Counted from the stretch's first letter, positions 11,757 through 22,052 are shown. The stretch: DNA of 64,000 nt from Anaeramoeba flamelloides (GCA_027625915.1 JANTQA010000023.1:4650001-4714000); one strand, 5' to 3'. Notes: generated by a model not told the origin, from the sequence alone. Program-made: numbers and translations.

Positions 11757-14207
11757 CCAATTCAAAATTTTTGACACATCAAAATTCAAATTTTTGGAAA
11801 AAAATAAAAAACATATTTAATCAATTCTATAAGAACAAATACCAAATTAGAACCATTCAATAATTGAAATGTTAACAATTGTTTATAAATTACAATAATC
11901 ACAAAACAAAAAAATAAATAATTATTAATACCATTAAATCAAGAGGGTGTTAAATATTTTGGGGATAGGCAAAACAAAAAAATGTATTGATAAATTTGTT
12001 AAAATTCCCTTAGGAATATTGATCGGTCAAATGGCTTAGATACCATCAATTAATTTTATTTGGGTTCTTCTATTTTGGATACTCAACTTTAGAATAATAT
12101 CAATTGTTGATAAAATTTTTTGATGGAACGAAACAAGGTTAGGTAATTCAAAAAATAAAATGAAAACAAAAACCTTATAGATAAAAAAAATGATTTTCAG
12201 ATTTTACAAAAATTAAAATTATTTCCAATTTGAATGTAAATTGTATTATTGTGATTGTTTTTAGACAGTTTTACTGTGTTAAAAATTTTGGAATTTTAGT
12301 TTAGAATCTTATTACTTTGTTTAATTGAATTTTTTTTTTAATATAACCAAAATATTCATCGTTTATATATTTTTATTATTTAAAATCGTTTTCTTTTTTT
12401 TAGATCTTATTAAATTATTTTTTTCCAAAAAAATTTTGTTTTGATTAAATTCGAAGTTTATTTCATCATTGGATTTATTCCAAGCATTTTTATTTATTTA
12501 TTTTTTTGATCCTCTTAATTAAATTTGGGATTACTTAAAATATTTTTAATTAATGAAGCAAAAATATCTCTTTTTCTTTTTTTAAAAAAAGGTGTTTTCA
12601 AAAGAATTTCACTAAAACGAATAAATTTGTATATTTTTGAGAAAAATTTTCAAAAACAAGTAAAAATAGTTGACATCACTCGAAACCACCTTTGTAATTA
12701 ACATAAAAATGAATCTTAAAGTTCTAATAAAATGATAAAGTATTGGAATTTTATCTTGTTTTTTGGTTGTAACACATTTAACGATAGATTAATAAATATA
12801 TAGAGAGAAAATTCATCAAAAAAATTGAAAAAAAAAGAATTATTACTTGGTTAAAAATTGCTTGGGCAGAATTCAAAATTGCATATAATTTAGAAGTGGG
12901 TGTTGTTGCATATTGTACAGATCTCATATAAGCAATTGCATCAACAAAAGGTATCAATTCTTTTGATCTTAATTTTTCAGGGATGTGTAATTGCTCTTGA
13001 GCAATATTTTGGTATTTGACAAATTTGGAATTTAAATTTTGATCTTTTTCATGTTCTTTTTTATGGATGTCTTGTATTAAAATTGAAATGACTTGTGGGA
13101 AAAGATAATTTTCAATAGATAGAAGGACCTCTTGTCGGTGTGAATTATTTAATTCGTTTCTTTTTAAAATCCTGTTTGTTGTTACAGCAATATATCTTCG
13201 CACACTTTGCTTAGGATCAAAATTTATTTTGATTGGCTTTTGTGGCAGCTCTTCTTTTTTTCCTTTTTTTCCTTTTTTTTCTTTTTTTTCTTTTTTTTCT
13301 TTTTTTTTTCTTTTTCAATTTTTTTTTTGTTTTTGTCTTTTTTCCTTTTGCGAAAAAACCTTCTTATCTTTTTTTTCTTTGAAGTCTTTTTTTCTGTTGA
13401 GGTTGCCTTTTCTTTTTCTTCTTGTTCATGTTCTTGTTCTTGTTCTTGTTCTTGTTCTTTTTCTTTTTCTTCCTCTTCGTTTTTTTTTTTGTTTTCCTCT
13501 TCCAATTTTTCTTGTTGTTTTTTATAATTATCGATTTGTCGTATGTTATTAATCAGTTTCCTCGCTTCTTGAAATTCCTTCGATTTTTTGTTTGCAATTA
13601 ATTCAATAAAATATTGACTTTTGCTACTTTCTTTAAAAGCAGACTCCAAGTTTCTTCTTAATTGCGCTAATTTGGAGAATTCTGTTTTTCCTGATAATTG
13701 GAGAACATCATTATCGTCCATCGACAGTAATTCGGATTCTAATTTAATGATCCTTCCTTGTAATTTAATAATCTTTTTATTTTTATACACTTCTGTCAGG
13801 AGCTTGCTTGTGTTAAGGGCTTCCGTTTCAAACTGCCCTGTTTTAATTTGTGTAACCTGTCGTTGTAAAAGTAGAATTTTGGTTTTCTGTAGTTGGATTT
13901 TCAATTCAATTAATTGTAATCTTAATTCAGTAGGTTCCATTGGTTTGGAGGATTCTCCTGTTTCTGTTTCTGTTACGTTTTCTTTTTCTTTTTCTTTTTT
14001 CTTTTTCTTTTTCTTTTTTTTTTTTTTTTTTTTTTTTGTTGTTAAAATTTCAATTTTGGGTGTGTTTTTTTGCTTTTGATCTTTAACCAACTCTGACAAC
14101 TCTTCAAAAATTACTTTTTTATCAGCCAGCATAGAATTTAGAATTTTTTGTTCGTTGTCGATAACTGTTTCGATTTGGGTTATTGGCTCTTGGTTTGATG
14201 TAGTCAT
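5595..14207 (-). CDS. VPS9-domain protein (Rab5-family GEF-like) with C-terminal peptidoglycan-binding-like repeats; 3 exons
   Basis: Assembled here from three minus-strand pieces. Exon 1 is 14207-12847 (ends …AIFNQ|GTAATA), exon 2 is 8936-8839 (VGKTAPGK…IPDLN + AC|GTAATA), exon 3 is 6750-5595 (…TTATTATAG|A, reading THLTYIKDF…). Phases 0 and 2 join cleanly and give about 871 residues. The N-terminus has coiled-coil segments and two long Lys/Glu tracts. The VPS9 domain spans roughly residues 335-525: TTPTSKLYAILN, then GADEFVDILIYVVIK and LGYYLVSLDLATAFIEK. The Asp of GADEF and the Tyr of GYY are the positions known to act in Rab5 exchange. The C-terminus holds one clear peptidoglycan-binding-1-like unit (VKRFQ…DGRLGQNTI) and two weaker ones. 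Exon 1 changes frame once inside the A/T-rich run near 13225-13320, as if one base were missing. The joins are inference from phase and domain continuity. Confidence 0.8.
7075..7740. repeat. Dispersed fold-back repeat family (cluster of modules)
   Basis: Two copies of CTAAAAATCTAATAGATTTTATGAATAAA…AAACTTGAGAAAAGCTA (near 7090-7140 and 7578-7630) plus several GAGAAAAGCTAACGACRGT modules and a …CCAGAATTCAAAAAAATGAGTTGAATTC… palindromic module at the right. Confidence 0.65.
7958..8663. mobile_element. Non-autonomous inverted-terminal-repeat element, 706 bp, copy 1
   Basis: Begins TAAACCCCTTTTCAAACAAA and ends TTTGAAAAAGAGTTTA, which are inverted near-repeats of about 23 bp. A second copy of the same length lies at 20695-21400 and is similar throughout (for example TTGGGAAATGAAAAAAACAC and ATACCCAGATGAAT). 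No long open frame is present. TA may be the target duplication. It sits inside intron 2 of the VPS9-domain gene. Confidence 0.8.
9040..9420 (+). repeat. Dispersed repeat (inverted copy at 43380-43710) with a coding-like tail
   Basis: CCAGTCAAGGGGGCCC…ATGTGTTTAAAGGGTTTG…GGAAATTTCAAAATAGAAATC is followed by AAGATCTATAGTCACTTGGTAAAA. The same series is found reversed at 43710 down to about 43380. The segment 9232-9360 reads IYSHLVKAYYSIVTETVK…GSSIGEQN after a good acceptor. Because the sequence is repeated, this looks like a transposon remnant and not a host exon. Confidence 0.55.
11134..11726. mobile_element. Non-autonomous inverted-terminal-repeat element, about 590 bp, copy 1
   Basis: Starts TAAGCTATTTCCATAAAAGT and ends in the reverse of TAAGGTATTTTTAAAAAAGC, giving imperfect terminal inverted repeats of about 26 bp. 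It matches 57639-58224 along its whole length (for example ATTTCTGATCTCGATTTTATC and AAATAGAATTGAA). No coding capacity. Located in intron 1 of the VPS9-domain gene. Confidence 0.75.
11727..12777. other. Remaining part of VPS9-gene intron 1, nothing recognised
   Basis: A (TA)n run sits at about 11726-11752, and the rest is AT-rich. No exon, RNA gene or repeat with a partner elsewhere in the window was found. Confidence 0.4.
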
Positions 14208-16068
14208 TTTGATCCGAAAGAAATCGTTAATATTAATTTAACCAATAAATAAGCTACTAAAAAAAAGTATGTTCAGGAACAACCGTTTTTTGTGGAAATA
14301 GAAGAGTTTGAAAATATAAAAGGTACAAAAAAATGTTTTCAATATTTTGTTCTTGCTAATAATATTTGTTCATTAAAATATGTCGGTTGAAAGTTATTAT
14401 ATTGACTACAATTGATAAAACTCATAAATTGAAAATATTGCAAATCATGACTAATTTTTTGGAAAAAAGAGATTAGTTTTTGTTGATTATTGATTAAAAA
14501 TTTTTATTTGGTTTTTCCTTCTTTTTTTGTTCTCAAAAAAATCTAAAGAAATAGATTTTTGTCTGGATTCTCTTTTGGTTTGTTTGGGATTTTTTTTGTA
14601 GACTTTTCTTTTTGGGATTTATTATTTCAGGTTGAGTAAAGTAATAACCTCTATTTAAACCCGGATTTCAAAATTAAAAAAAAAAATAATCCTTTGAAAT
14701 TGTGTCTCATTAAAATTTCAAATAATAGTATTTCAAGAGATTGGGTGGTAAATTTCAACTCTTACGAACAACTCAATTTTGAGTATTAGAATTCTAAATG
14801 TGAAACAATTTCTTCTTATGATTTTTTGGTACAGTAAGTTCTACTTTTAAGACGCAAACTTTCAAAGAAATTTTAGGCACAAAAAAATCTCAAATTAAAC
14901 ATTTTTTGAGATTTGTTTTTTTACACAAATTATTGAACTAGCATCTTAATTTTGTACTTAAATTTGTTTTGTGCCTTTCTTGTGCTTTAAATTTTTGTGT
15001 CTTAAAAGTGGAACTGGAGGTACCAAAAAAATTATTTCTTCAAGGTTATTCCTTCATGTAAAAAATACCCAACACATGTCTAAAAAAAGTGTAATCAAAA
15101 ATCTTGTGTATTCAATTCCAACTTACTTCTTTGAACTCAACTTCTAAAATAACAAATATGAATGGGAAAGTTAAAATCAACGATTTTTTCAGGTTTCTTG
15201 TTTAAACAGAGTAAAAGATCATAAGACAAAGACTTACAAATTTAATAGTTTTTAACATTAAAACTTTTCAAAACTTGCAATTCAAAACCCTTTTTGTTTT
15301 TGTTATTCATAAAAACAGTTTCAGGTTTTGGAAATTCTAGAAATATTTTAAATTATGAGATAACATTAAAAATTCCAAACAACCAATTCTAATGTATCTT
15401 TTTTAAAACATTTTTTTGAACTTTTTTTGACATTTTAAAACTTTCGATTATTTCAAATTTTGATAAAAATTGAAAGAATACTAAAAAGCTTGTCGAATGA
15501 CATGCTGAGAGTTCGATAAAAGTTTTCCAAGATTCAACAATTAATGTACTAATCAGCATTTAGATTTAGCTACTATAGGTTTATCAAATACACTTCATGG
15601 TAAGGGATAGTTTTTGATTGATCTAAATTGAAAATTTATTCATCAAAAACTAACTTATTTTTGAGATCTCCAAAACCACTCTTACAATTTCGATAATAGA
15701 GAATATCCAAATTGTATTGGTTTACCCTACTCAAAATAATATAATGAATTTGGTATTTGAAGTTAATTTATTCTATTCTTTTATTGATTTTACTTTTCAT
15801 TTTCTGTGATTCTATGAAGGTTTGCCAATTAAAAACTGTGCAGAACTTTTTTTTCCTGTTTCACTTTTTTTTCCCAAAAGTCGAGGTAAAAAAGCGAAAA
15901 TTTCTTGAAAAGTCAACTTCTTTTAAGGTTGATTATCAAAGAGAAAAAATCCAGAAAAAAATACATTTTTATTTTTTCAGTTTTTGTCCACTTTTTAATT
16001 TATTCAAAACCCAATTTTTCTCTCCAATTAATAAAGTCTCTTCATAAAAAAACCAAAATTGTATTGAA
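14208..16068. promoter_or_regulatory. Divergent upstream region between the VPS9-domain and kinase genes
   Basis: The two genes are transcribed away from each other, so both promoters should lie here. No specific element was identified by eye. The region carries a MITE (14832-15020) and, at about 15760-15870, a segment (CTGTGATTCT…TGTTTCACTTTTTTTTCCCAA) that is repeated near 22930-23060 and more loosely at 30990-31110, so part of the kinase upstream region is repeat-derived. The plus-strand frame 15757-16047 has no support. Confidence 0.45.
14832..15020. mobile_element. TA-flanked MITE, copy 1 (189 bp)
   Basis: TA then CAGTAAGTTCTACTTTTAAG on the left; the right end is the inverted form (CTTAAAAGTGGAACTGGAGG) followed by TA. 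The inner TIR includes AAACTTTCAAAGAAATTTTAGGCAC. Same family as 27517, 49798 and 50119. Confidence 0.8.
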
Positions 16069-16821
16069 ATGAACCAGCAAAATGATCCTGAAAAAATCTT
16101 TATTCGACAAGAAAGAGTTGGAAAAGGAAGTTTTGGTGAAGTTTTTAAAGGGTAAACAAAATTATTGGCTTGTTTTAAAATCATTCAAAATATTTTCTTT
16201 TTTCAAATAAACAAAACCATTTCGATCAGGAAATTAAACAACTCTTTTTTTTTTTAATTATTCTTTATTTGGATTTTCTTGATTTTGCAACAATTTGTAG
16301 AATTAACAAATTAACAGGAGAAACAGTTGCTATCAAAATTATCAATTTAGAGGATGCAGAAGATGAAATTGAAGATATTAAAAAAGAAATGGCAACTCTG
16401 AAGCAGGTAAGATTCTTTTCCTTTGGTTTGGTCCTAGTTTAAACTATAAATTGTCAAGAACTTGGACTCGTTTGTTGTTTTTTTTTCAAAAGAAGAACAA
16501 TAATTTTTTTTTTTAATTTGTGTTCTTTCCTCTCAACAAATTTTTTTTACCCAAAAACCAAACAAAAAAAAAACCAAAACTATAAAAGTGTGTTTCTCCT
16601 TATATTACACAATACCATGGAAGTTATTTAAGAGACGAGAATTTGTGGATGATCATGGAATTCATGGGTGGTGGATCAGTCCAAGATCTTGTAATTTTTT
16701 GTTTTTTTAGCTTTTTGTGTGAGAAAAAAAAAACCCTACCCTTTCATTTTCAGTTAATGTGCTTGAAAACAATCTAAAATTGATTCTTTTTTTACACTCT
16801 TTTCTTTTTCTTCACTTTATT

Positions 16822-16857
<36 letters not shown>

Positions 16858-19800
16858 CTTTTCGATTTCTTTTTTTTAAAACCTTCACAATCTTCAAATA
16901 ATAGTTAAAAGCAGGTGCCTTACAAGAAGTTTATATTGCAGTAATTCTTAAACAATTACTATTAGGATTAGACTATCTTCATTCACAAGGAAAAATTCAT
17001 CGAGATATTAAAGGTATGAAAAAAACCCCCCCCTTTTTTAGACAACAAAGAAAAAACCACCCAAAAAACAAAGATCCTTTCGGAATGCTCATTTAAAATG
17101 ATTATTTTCTTTTTGTCATTTAATTTATTATTTTCCTTTTCTATTTGTTGTGTTGAAAATACACAAACACACCCAACCTAAAAAAACAATATTTAAACTT
17201 ATACCTATAGCCGCAAATATTTTATTATCCTCTTCAGGTGAAGTAAAAATTGCAGATTTTGGAGTTTCAGGGCAACTATCCGAATCTGTTAATAAAAGGA
17301 ATTCTTTTGTTGGTGTAAGTTTATCCTATTTCCATTTATTGATCTTCAAATTTTTTTTTGGTTTTCGATCTCAAATCAACATTTAATCTAAAATCAATCG
17401 GAAATTTCAAAAAATTCAAAGAAATTATTAGGATGTTCAAACTCAGAATTTGTTTCAAACAAATGAAAAATGCTAAATTGAGGTTGAAATTTCTTTAAAA
17501 ATGATTTAAAAAAACTACTACTCGGTTACACAAACAAAACATGGGTTCAAAATGTAAGAAAATCATTAATTTTGTTTTTCATTCGTGTAATTTGAAATCT
17601 AAATCAGAAAAATCCTATTATTATTTAATTGGTTCTCAAAGAATGCTTTCATTTTCTTTATCTGCCAGAGGTTGACTAACACCAATTTTTAAAATTTTAT
17701 CAGACTCTCAAGAAGAATTCGATCCTTTCAAAATTTTGAAAATCGTCGGTAGTAGATTTTGTAAGAAAAGGAAAAGAGAATTGTAATTTTAAATCATCGT
17801 CTGTCGAATTATATAATAAATAGAACTGGATCAAAGAAAAGGAAATTATGAATTCCAATTTATTACTTTAAAGACTAATTTGCAAAAAAAAAAAGTTAAT
17901 AAGAAGTACAGTCAGTTCCACTTTTAAGACACAAACTTTCAACGAAATTTAAGGTTCAAAAAAAATCTTAAATTAAGGCACATTTTTTAGAATTTTTTTT
18001 TCCACAAATTATTTTACTCGAATTTGAATTTTTAGTCAAGAAAAGAAATAAAATCTTCTTTTTTTGAGTTGTTAATGATATTTTTCGAAATAATTTATAA
18101 ATTTATAAAAAATATTTAAATTAATGAAAAAAAATACAAATTAGTGAAGATTGATTGAAACCAAGATATTCTCATTTTTCATCCAAAAAATAATATTGAT
18201 GGATTTCTCTATTATTTCTGAATAACAAACATAGACTAATAAAATTTATCAAATCAAAGAAATTCAATTCGAAATTAATTCAACTCGAAATTGATTGATC
18301 ATTTTATATTTAAACAAAACACTATTTAGAATAAAATAAAATATATATATATATAAAACAATTCAAACAAGCAAAAAAAAATATCCATTAATCATAATTA
18401 TTATTGAAGAAGTGTAAATTACACTCTATATATATTGACTTGAATTTCCTTAAAGGGGATTTAAACGTAAAATCATATATTTCACGATTATTCATCAGAA
18501 GGACATACCCAAATTATTTTTTTATGGTTGAAAAGTAAAAAAAAAAGCAAAAAATTAAAAAGAAAAAGAAAAAAAAAGAAAAAGGGAATCTAAAAAGCAA
18601 TTGGTAAAAAATCGAAAAAACAAACCAATCCTATCTCTAAAATTAAGAACACTCAAAAATCATATCCATGATGCTTTTGATTAATTTAATTTGATTTGAT
18701 AATTGATCATGAATGTTCATTTGGGGGGGTAGTTGTTTTAATTGTTGTAATTTCTTTCTTCTTTTTGATCTGATTTACTTTAAACTTTTTTATCCTTTGC
18801 TTTTTCGTTTTTATTTTCAAGTAGTCCATACTTTCGTGTTGAAGTATCACAGTAATAATAAGTGACCACTTGATCTTTTTTCTGTGTAACTCTTCTTCTC
18901 AATAAAAAGAAAGATTCAGCCGGGGGAAAAAAATAAAAAATCCATTAATCTAATTATGTTATTATATAAAAGTGTAACAAAAAAGTTTCCAAAAGATTTT
19001 TCAAAAAGTTGATATACCTAATGCCTACTATTTTCGGAAAGATATTAAAAAAAACTTTTTTAGCACACTTTTTTAAATTACTTTTTTTTTCCTTTAATAT
19101 TTTACATTTGAAAATTGATCAGATATTCAAACTGTTTTCCCAATGAATTGCCTATCACCTTAAAATGATTAGATAAATCTCGACATGTTAATAAAACCAA
19201 CAGAGCACATAGGTTATACAGAGATCGAGATATTGGAAAACATCTTTGAGAAATCATTTATATTATTTTTCTTATTTTTTTGAATTGATTTTAATACTAA
19301 GAAAAATTTTTATTGATTTCATCACCCCCAAGATGTAAAAAAAGTAAAGGTGGATTTAATTCAACAAAAGATATCAAATTTAAATTTTTTGCCTTATTTT
19401 CGTTTTTTTAATGATAAAACAATTTTTCATTTAATTTATTTTTTTTTTTTTTAAACAGACACCTTTTTGGATGGCACCAGAAATTATCAAAAAAATTCCA
19501 TATGACGAAAAGGCAGATATTTGGTCATTAGGAATCACTGCATATGAAATGGTAAAAGGGGAACCCCCATTTGCAGATGTCCATCCTGTTAGGGTCTTAT
19601 TTATGATTGCTAAGAATGACCCACCAAAATTGGAAGGAAATTTTTCAAAAAATTTAAAAAATTTTGTTTTCAAATGTTTACAAAAAGATCCGAAATTAAG
19701 GCCATCCGCAAAGGAGCTTTTAAAACATAGATTATTTAGAAACGTAAAAAAAACAAGCATTTTGACAGAATTAATTGAGAGGTACCAGCATTGGCAAGCA

Positions 19801-19902
19801 AACCATGGAAGCTCAGAGACAAGTTCTTCTTCTGGGAGTGATTCAGATTCGTATGTTTTCTTTTCTTTTTCTTTTTTTCTTTATCTTTTTCTTTTTATTT
19901 AA
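16069..19902 (+). CDS. Ste20-family protein kinase, GCK-III (MST3/STK24/25-like); 6 exons
   Basis: Exons 16069-16151, 16301-16406, 16589-16690, 16905-17013, 17211-17314 and 19459-19902 join in phase with GT-AG introns. They encode about 315 residues. All catalytic features are present: glycine loop GKGSFG (18-23), VAIKI with Lys40, HRDIK (129-133) with AAN after it, DFG (149-151), TPFWMAPE activation segment and [12 protein letters not shown]. The motif [14 protein letters not shown] and the whole kinase domain resemble the MST3/MST4/STK25 subgroup, cytosolic kinases that act in polarity, Golgi and cytoskeletal control. The Ser/Asp-rich tail (SSSGSDSDS) is followed either by a few Phe-rich residues to a stop at 19902 or by a splice at 19851 (GATTC|GTATGT), so the 3' end is uncertain. 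The tail is shorter than in animal relatives. Confidence 0.9.
17909..18037. mobile_element. TA-flanked MITE, left half only (copy 2)
   Basis: TA then CAGTCAGTTCCACTTTTAAG and ACACAAACTTTCAACGAAATTTAAGG, the best-preserved left end in the window. The right terminal repeat is missing. It lies in kinase intron 5. Confidence 0.75.
18396..18427 (-). mobile_element. Short LINE 3'-end fragment
   Basis: TATTATTGAAGAAGTGTAAA…ACACTCT is the reverse complement of the 3' tail of the LINE remnant at 46415-46445, a match of about 30 nt. This looks like an extremely 5'-truncated insertion, reverse-oriented in kinase intron 5. Because the match is so short, chance or a shared older repeat remains possible. 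Confidence 0.45.
18780..19257 (-). CDS. Unrecognised small gene nested antisense in the kinase intron (89 residues, 2 exons)
   Basis: Exon 1 (19257-19106) reads [17 protein letters not shown]… to …[10 protein letters not shown] plus two bases (AT|GTAAAATATT). Exon 2 starts at 18897 after TTTTTATTGAG and reads (I)[16 protein letters not shown]…KAKDKKV to a stop at 18780. The carry-over of two bases and the single first base of exon 2 fit. Composition is normal protein, with Cys, Trp-free, balanced charge, and it stands out from the surrounding intron. The first half looks helical and the second half basic with a Tyr-rich strand. I do not recognise a family. The start ATG follows an A-rich leader (ATAATATAA), which suits a protist start, but additional upstream exons are possible. 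It would be transcribed against the kinase. Confidence 0.5.
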
Positions 19903-19954
19903 TAAGAAAGAATCCATTTATTTTAAAATTCTTCTCGAATTCCTGCGTATTTTC

Positions 19955-20097
19955 CAATTTTTTATTTTTATTATTAATTCATTAATATTTATGAAAAAAC
20001 AGACTTTTGGATATTAATTTAGATAAATTAAGAAATTTTACCAAAAAAGTAGTTTTTTCATAAATATTAATGAATTAATAATAAAAATAATAAATTG
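19955..20097. repeat. Long near-perfect hairpin just past the kinase coding end
   Basis: Arms 19955-20000 and 20052-20097 are 46 nt inverted copies with about one mismatch (core TTATTAATTCATTAATATTT). The 51 nt loop continues the pairing weakly (ACTTTTGG with CCAAAAAAGT). It could be a 3' processing or termination structure, or a small fold-back insertion. Confidence 0.75.
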
Positions 20098-20694
20098 AAA
20101 AAAAAAATGTATTATGTAGTATTCAATAACAACTAATTATTAAATCTTGTTAATAATCCTCTTTTTAATTATTATAAACATATAAAACCTAATATTTATA
20201 AAATGCAAAAAAAACAAAAACTAAAAAAAAAGTTAGTCACAATTTTTGAATATGAGTATTTCAGATTTTTTTATTAGGGAAATTTTACTGAAAAAAGGTT
20301 AACAAAAAGATTTTTTGCCAATAATACATTTTCATTTTAAAAGACATTCCATAGTCTCAATTTTCTTAGTTTTTATTTGGTATTTCACACGATCTTGTTT
20401 TTTTCAAACTTGACTTAATTCAAAAGAAAAAAAATGAAATACCGAAAAGAAAAAAAAAGGAAAAAGAAATAAGAAAAAGAAAAAAAACAAAGAAAAAGAA
20501 AAAAAAATAGAAAGAAAAACAAAAAAAAATCAAATTTTAAAAAGTAAAACAAAAATTTAAGAATTTAGAAAGCACGATTTTGATCTAATAAATTAGAAAA
20601 TTTATTTTGATAAGGATCTACAATGAAACTCGACAAAACCACTTCCAATAACATAATGAAGTGAGTCAACATATTGGAAAAATAGTTTTATATA
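20098..20694. other. AT-rich flank, nothing recognised
   Basis: Long A-rich stretch at 20420-20560, no open frame or repeat partner found. Confidence 0.4.
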
Positions 20695-21400
20695 TAAACT
20701 CTATTTCAAACAAAAGTTCACACCACTCAAATCATCAATACTATTGAATTTGATTGTTAATAAGATAATTACTTATTGATGATTTTCATTTTAATTATTC
20801 ATTTTTTATTTTTTTATTTATGGATATTGAACTGTTGGGAAATGAAAAAAACACAAGATAAGAAGAAACCAAATTGGAAATAATCTGACAGTATAAAAAT
20901 TGAAACAGTTTAAGTTTAATTTTGAATGAGCTAGATATAGGAATTAAGAAAGACCATTATTGTATTGGTGTTTAAAACAAAGAAAACAAAGAAAATAAAG
21001 AAAAAAAAATAATTCCAACAAAATACCCAGATGAATTTCATCTTTATATTGAAAATGAGACTTTAAAGAACAAAAGTTTGACGTGTAAAGAGTTATCAAT
21101 AAAATGTACAGAACTTTTCCCCAATTCGCCTTGTTCAACAGTTTTTATTGATTTTATAATTTTTTTCCAGCCAATTTACAAAACAAGATTTCACATTTCG
21201 AAATAAAAGGGAAGATCAATTTTTAAAATATTGAATTTTAATTTTTATTGTTTTGTTTTAATGAGTTTTAAATCTTCAGTTGAGTGTTTTTTTAGGTTTT
21301 AAAGAATTTCTTTGATTTTAGAATGATACTATAATTAATTTGATTCAATTATGAATAATTCTTGAAATTTTCTGTGCCTTTTTATTTGAAAAAGAGTTTA
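20695..21400. mobile_element. Non-autonomous inverted-terminal-repeat element, 706 bp, copy 2
   Basis: TAAACTCTATTTCAAACAAA at the left and TTTGAAAAAGAGTTTA at the right. Same length as, and closely similar to, 7958-8663, so the two copies probably derive from recent transposition or a common active parent. The open frame 21138-20944 lies inside it and is not a gene. Confidence 0.8.
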
Positions 21401-22052
21401 TATACATATATACCTGTCCTAATAAAAATAAAAAAAAACCCTTATGTAAATGTGATATAGATGTGATATACCTTTATCTCATGATTTGTATGTGATAAAC
21501 CAATTAAAAAAAATTCAAAAAAAGGTCTATCCTGTGTTGATACAATTGAAAAAAAATAAATTTAAAAACTATTCAATCTATCCTAAATATATGAACAAAA
21601 ATTAAATATTCACATATACTAATTAATGAAAAAAAGGTGATAAAAAAGAAATCAACTTATCCTATATGCTAAATCTTTATCATAATAGATTTTTTTTAAT
21701 TTTTTTTTTAATTTTATCTTTGTTGATAAAATTTTGATAACTTATCATATATGATAAAAACTTATATCATTGTTTATTTTTTATTCGGATATTAATTCTA
21801 CATCCATGTGTATGAAATGTAAAAAGGTTATTTTGTAAAATTTTTCAAAATAAAAATAATTTTGAAAAATTAACTTTATCTTTTTAAACAATTTAATAAG
21901 TTACTCTTGAAGGATTAATTAACATGAAAAGTAAAAAAAAAATAAAAATATTTTATTGAAATAGATCCATTGGTACTTTATTTTAGAAAAATTATACTTA
22001 TTAAATTAGTTTATTTCTGATATTTGCCATGATAAATTAAAGTAATTTCATT
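21401..22052. other. AT-rich region with TGATAA/TTATCA repeats
   Basis: Several ATGTGATA, TTATCATATATGATAA and similar short dyads are scattered between 21460 and 21800. They have no clear period. No gene is supported. Confidence 0.35.

Larger units (their letters stand above)
8937..12846 (-). other. Intron 1 of the VPS9-domain gene (3.9 kb)
   Basis: Donor CCAA|GTAATAATTC at 12846 and acceptor …TTAAAAAAAAG ending at 8937. It separates …YAILNSAQAIFNQ from VGKTAPGKIVGADE, both inside the VPS9 domain. The content is repetitive: a block at 9040-9420 shared in reverse with 43380-43710, the 593 bp element at 11134-11726, and (TA)n tracts. The minus-strand open stretch 10389-10180 lacks an ATG and is unassigned. 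Such a large intron is inference; unseen exons inside cannot be excluded. Confidence 0.65.
17315..19458 (+). other. Intron 5 of the kinase gene (2.14 kb) holding a MITE half, a LINE tail and an antisense gene
   Basis: Donor GGT|GTAAGT at 17315 and acceptor TTTTAAACAG ending at 19458, both exact by phase and by the kinase motif [11 protein letters not shown]. The other four introns of this gene are 149-214 nt. The excess is explained by inserted DNA: MITE left half (17909-18037), a short reverse-oriented LINE 3' tail (18396-18427) and the two-exon antisense reading frame (19257-18780). Confidence 0.85.

Noticed and set aside
13207-13552. Plus-strand Phe/Ser/Cys-rich open frames
   Set aside because: Antisense shadows of the poly-Lys/Glu part of the VPS9-domain gene.
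13621-14079. Plus-strand 152-codon frame
   Set aside because: Antisense to VPS9-gene exon 1, which has coherent coiled-coil coding on the minus strand.
15757-16047. Plus-strand frame with a signal-peptide-like start (MKLIYSILLLILLFIF)
   Set aside because: Apparent hydrophobic leader is just A/T-rich DNA overlapping a repeated segment; Phe/Lys-rich remainder has no domain.
19431-19760. Minus-strand frame over kinase exon 6
   Set aside because: Antisense to a conserved kinase-domain exon.
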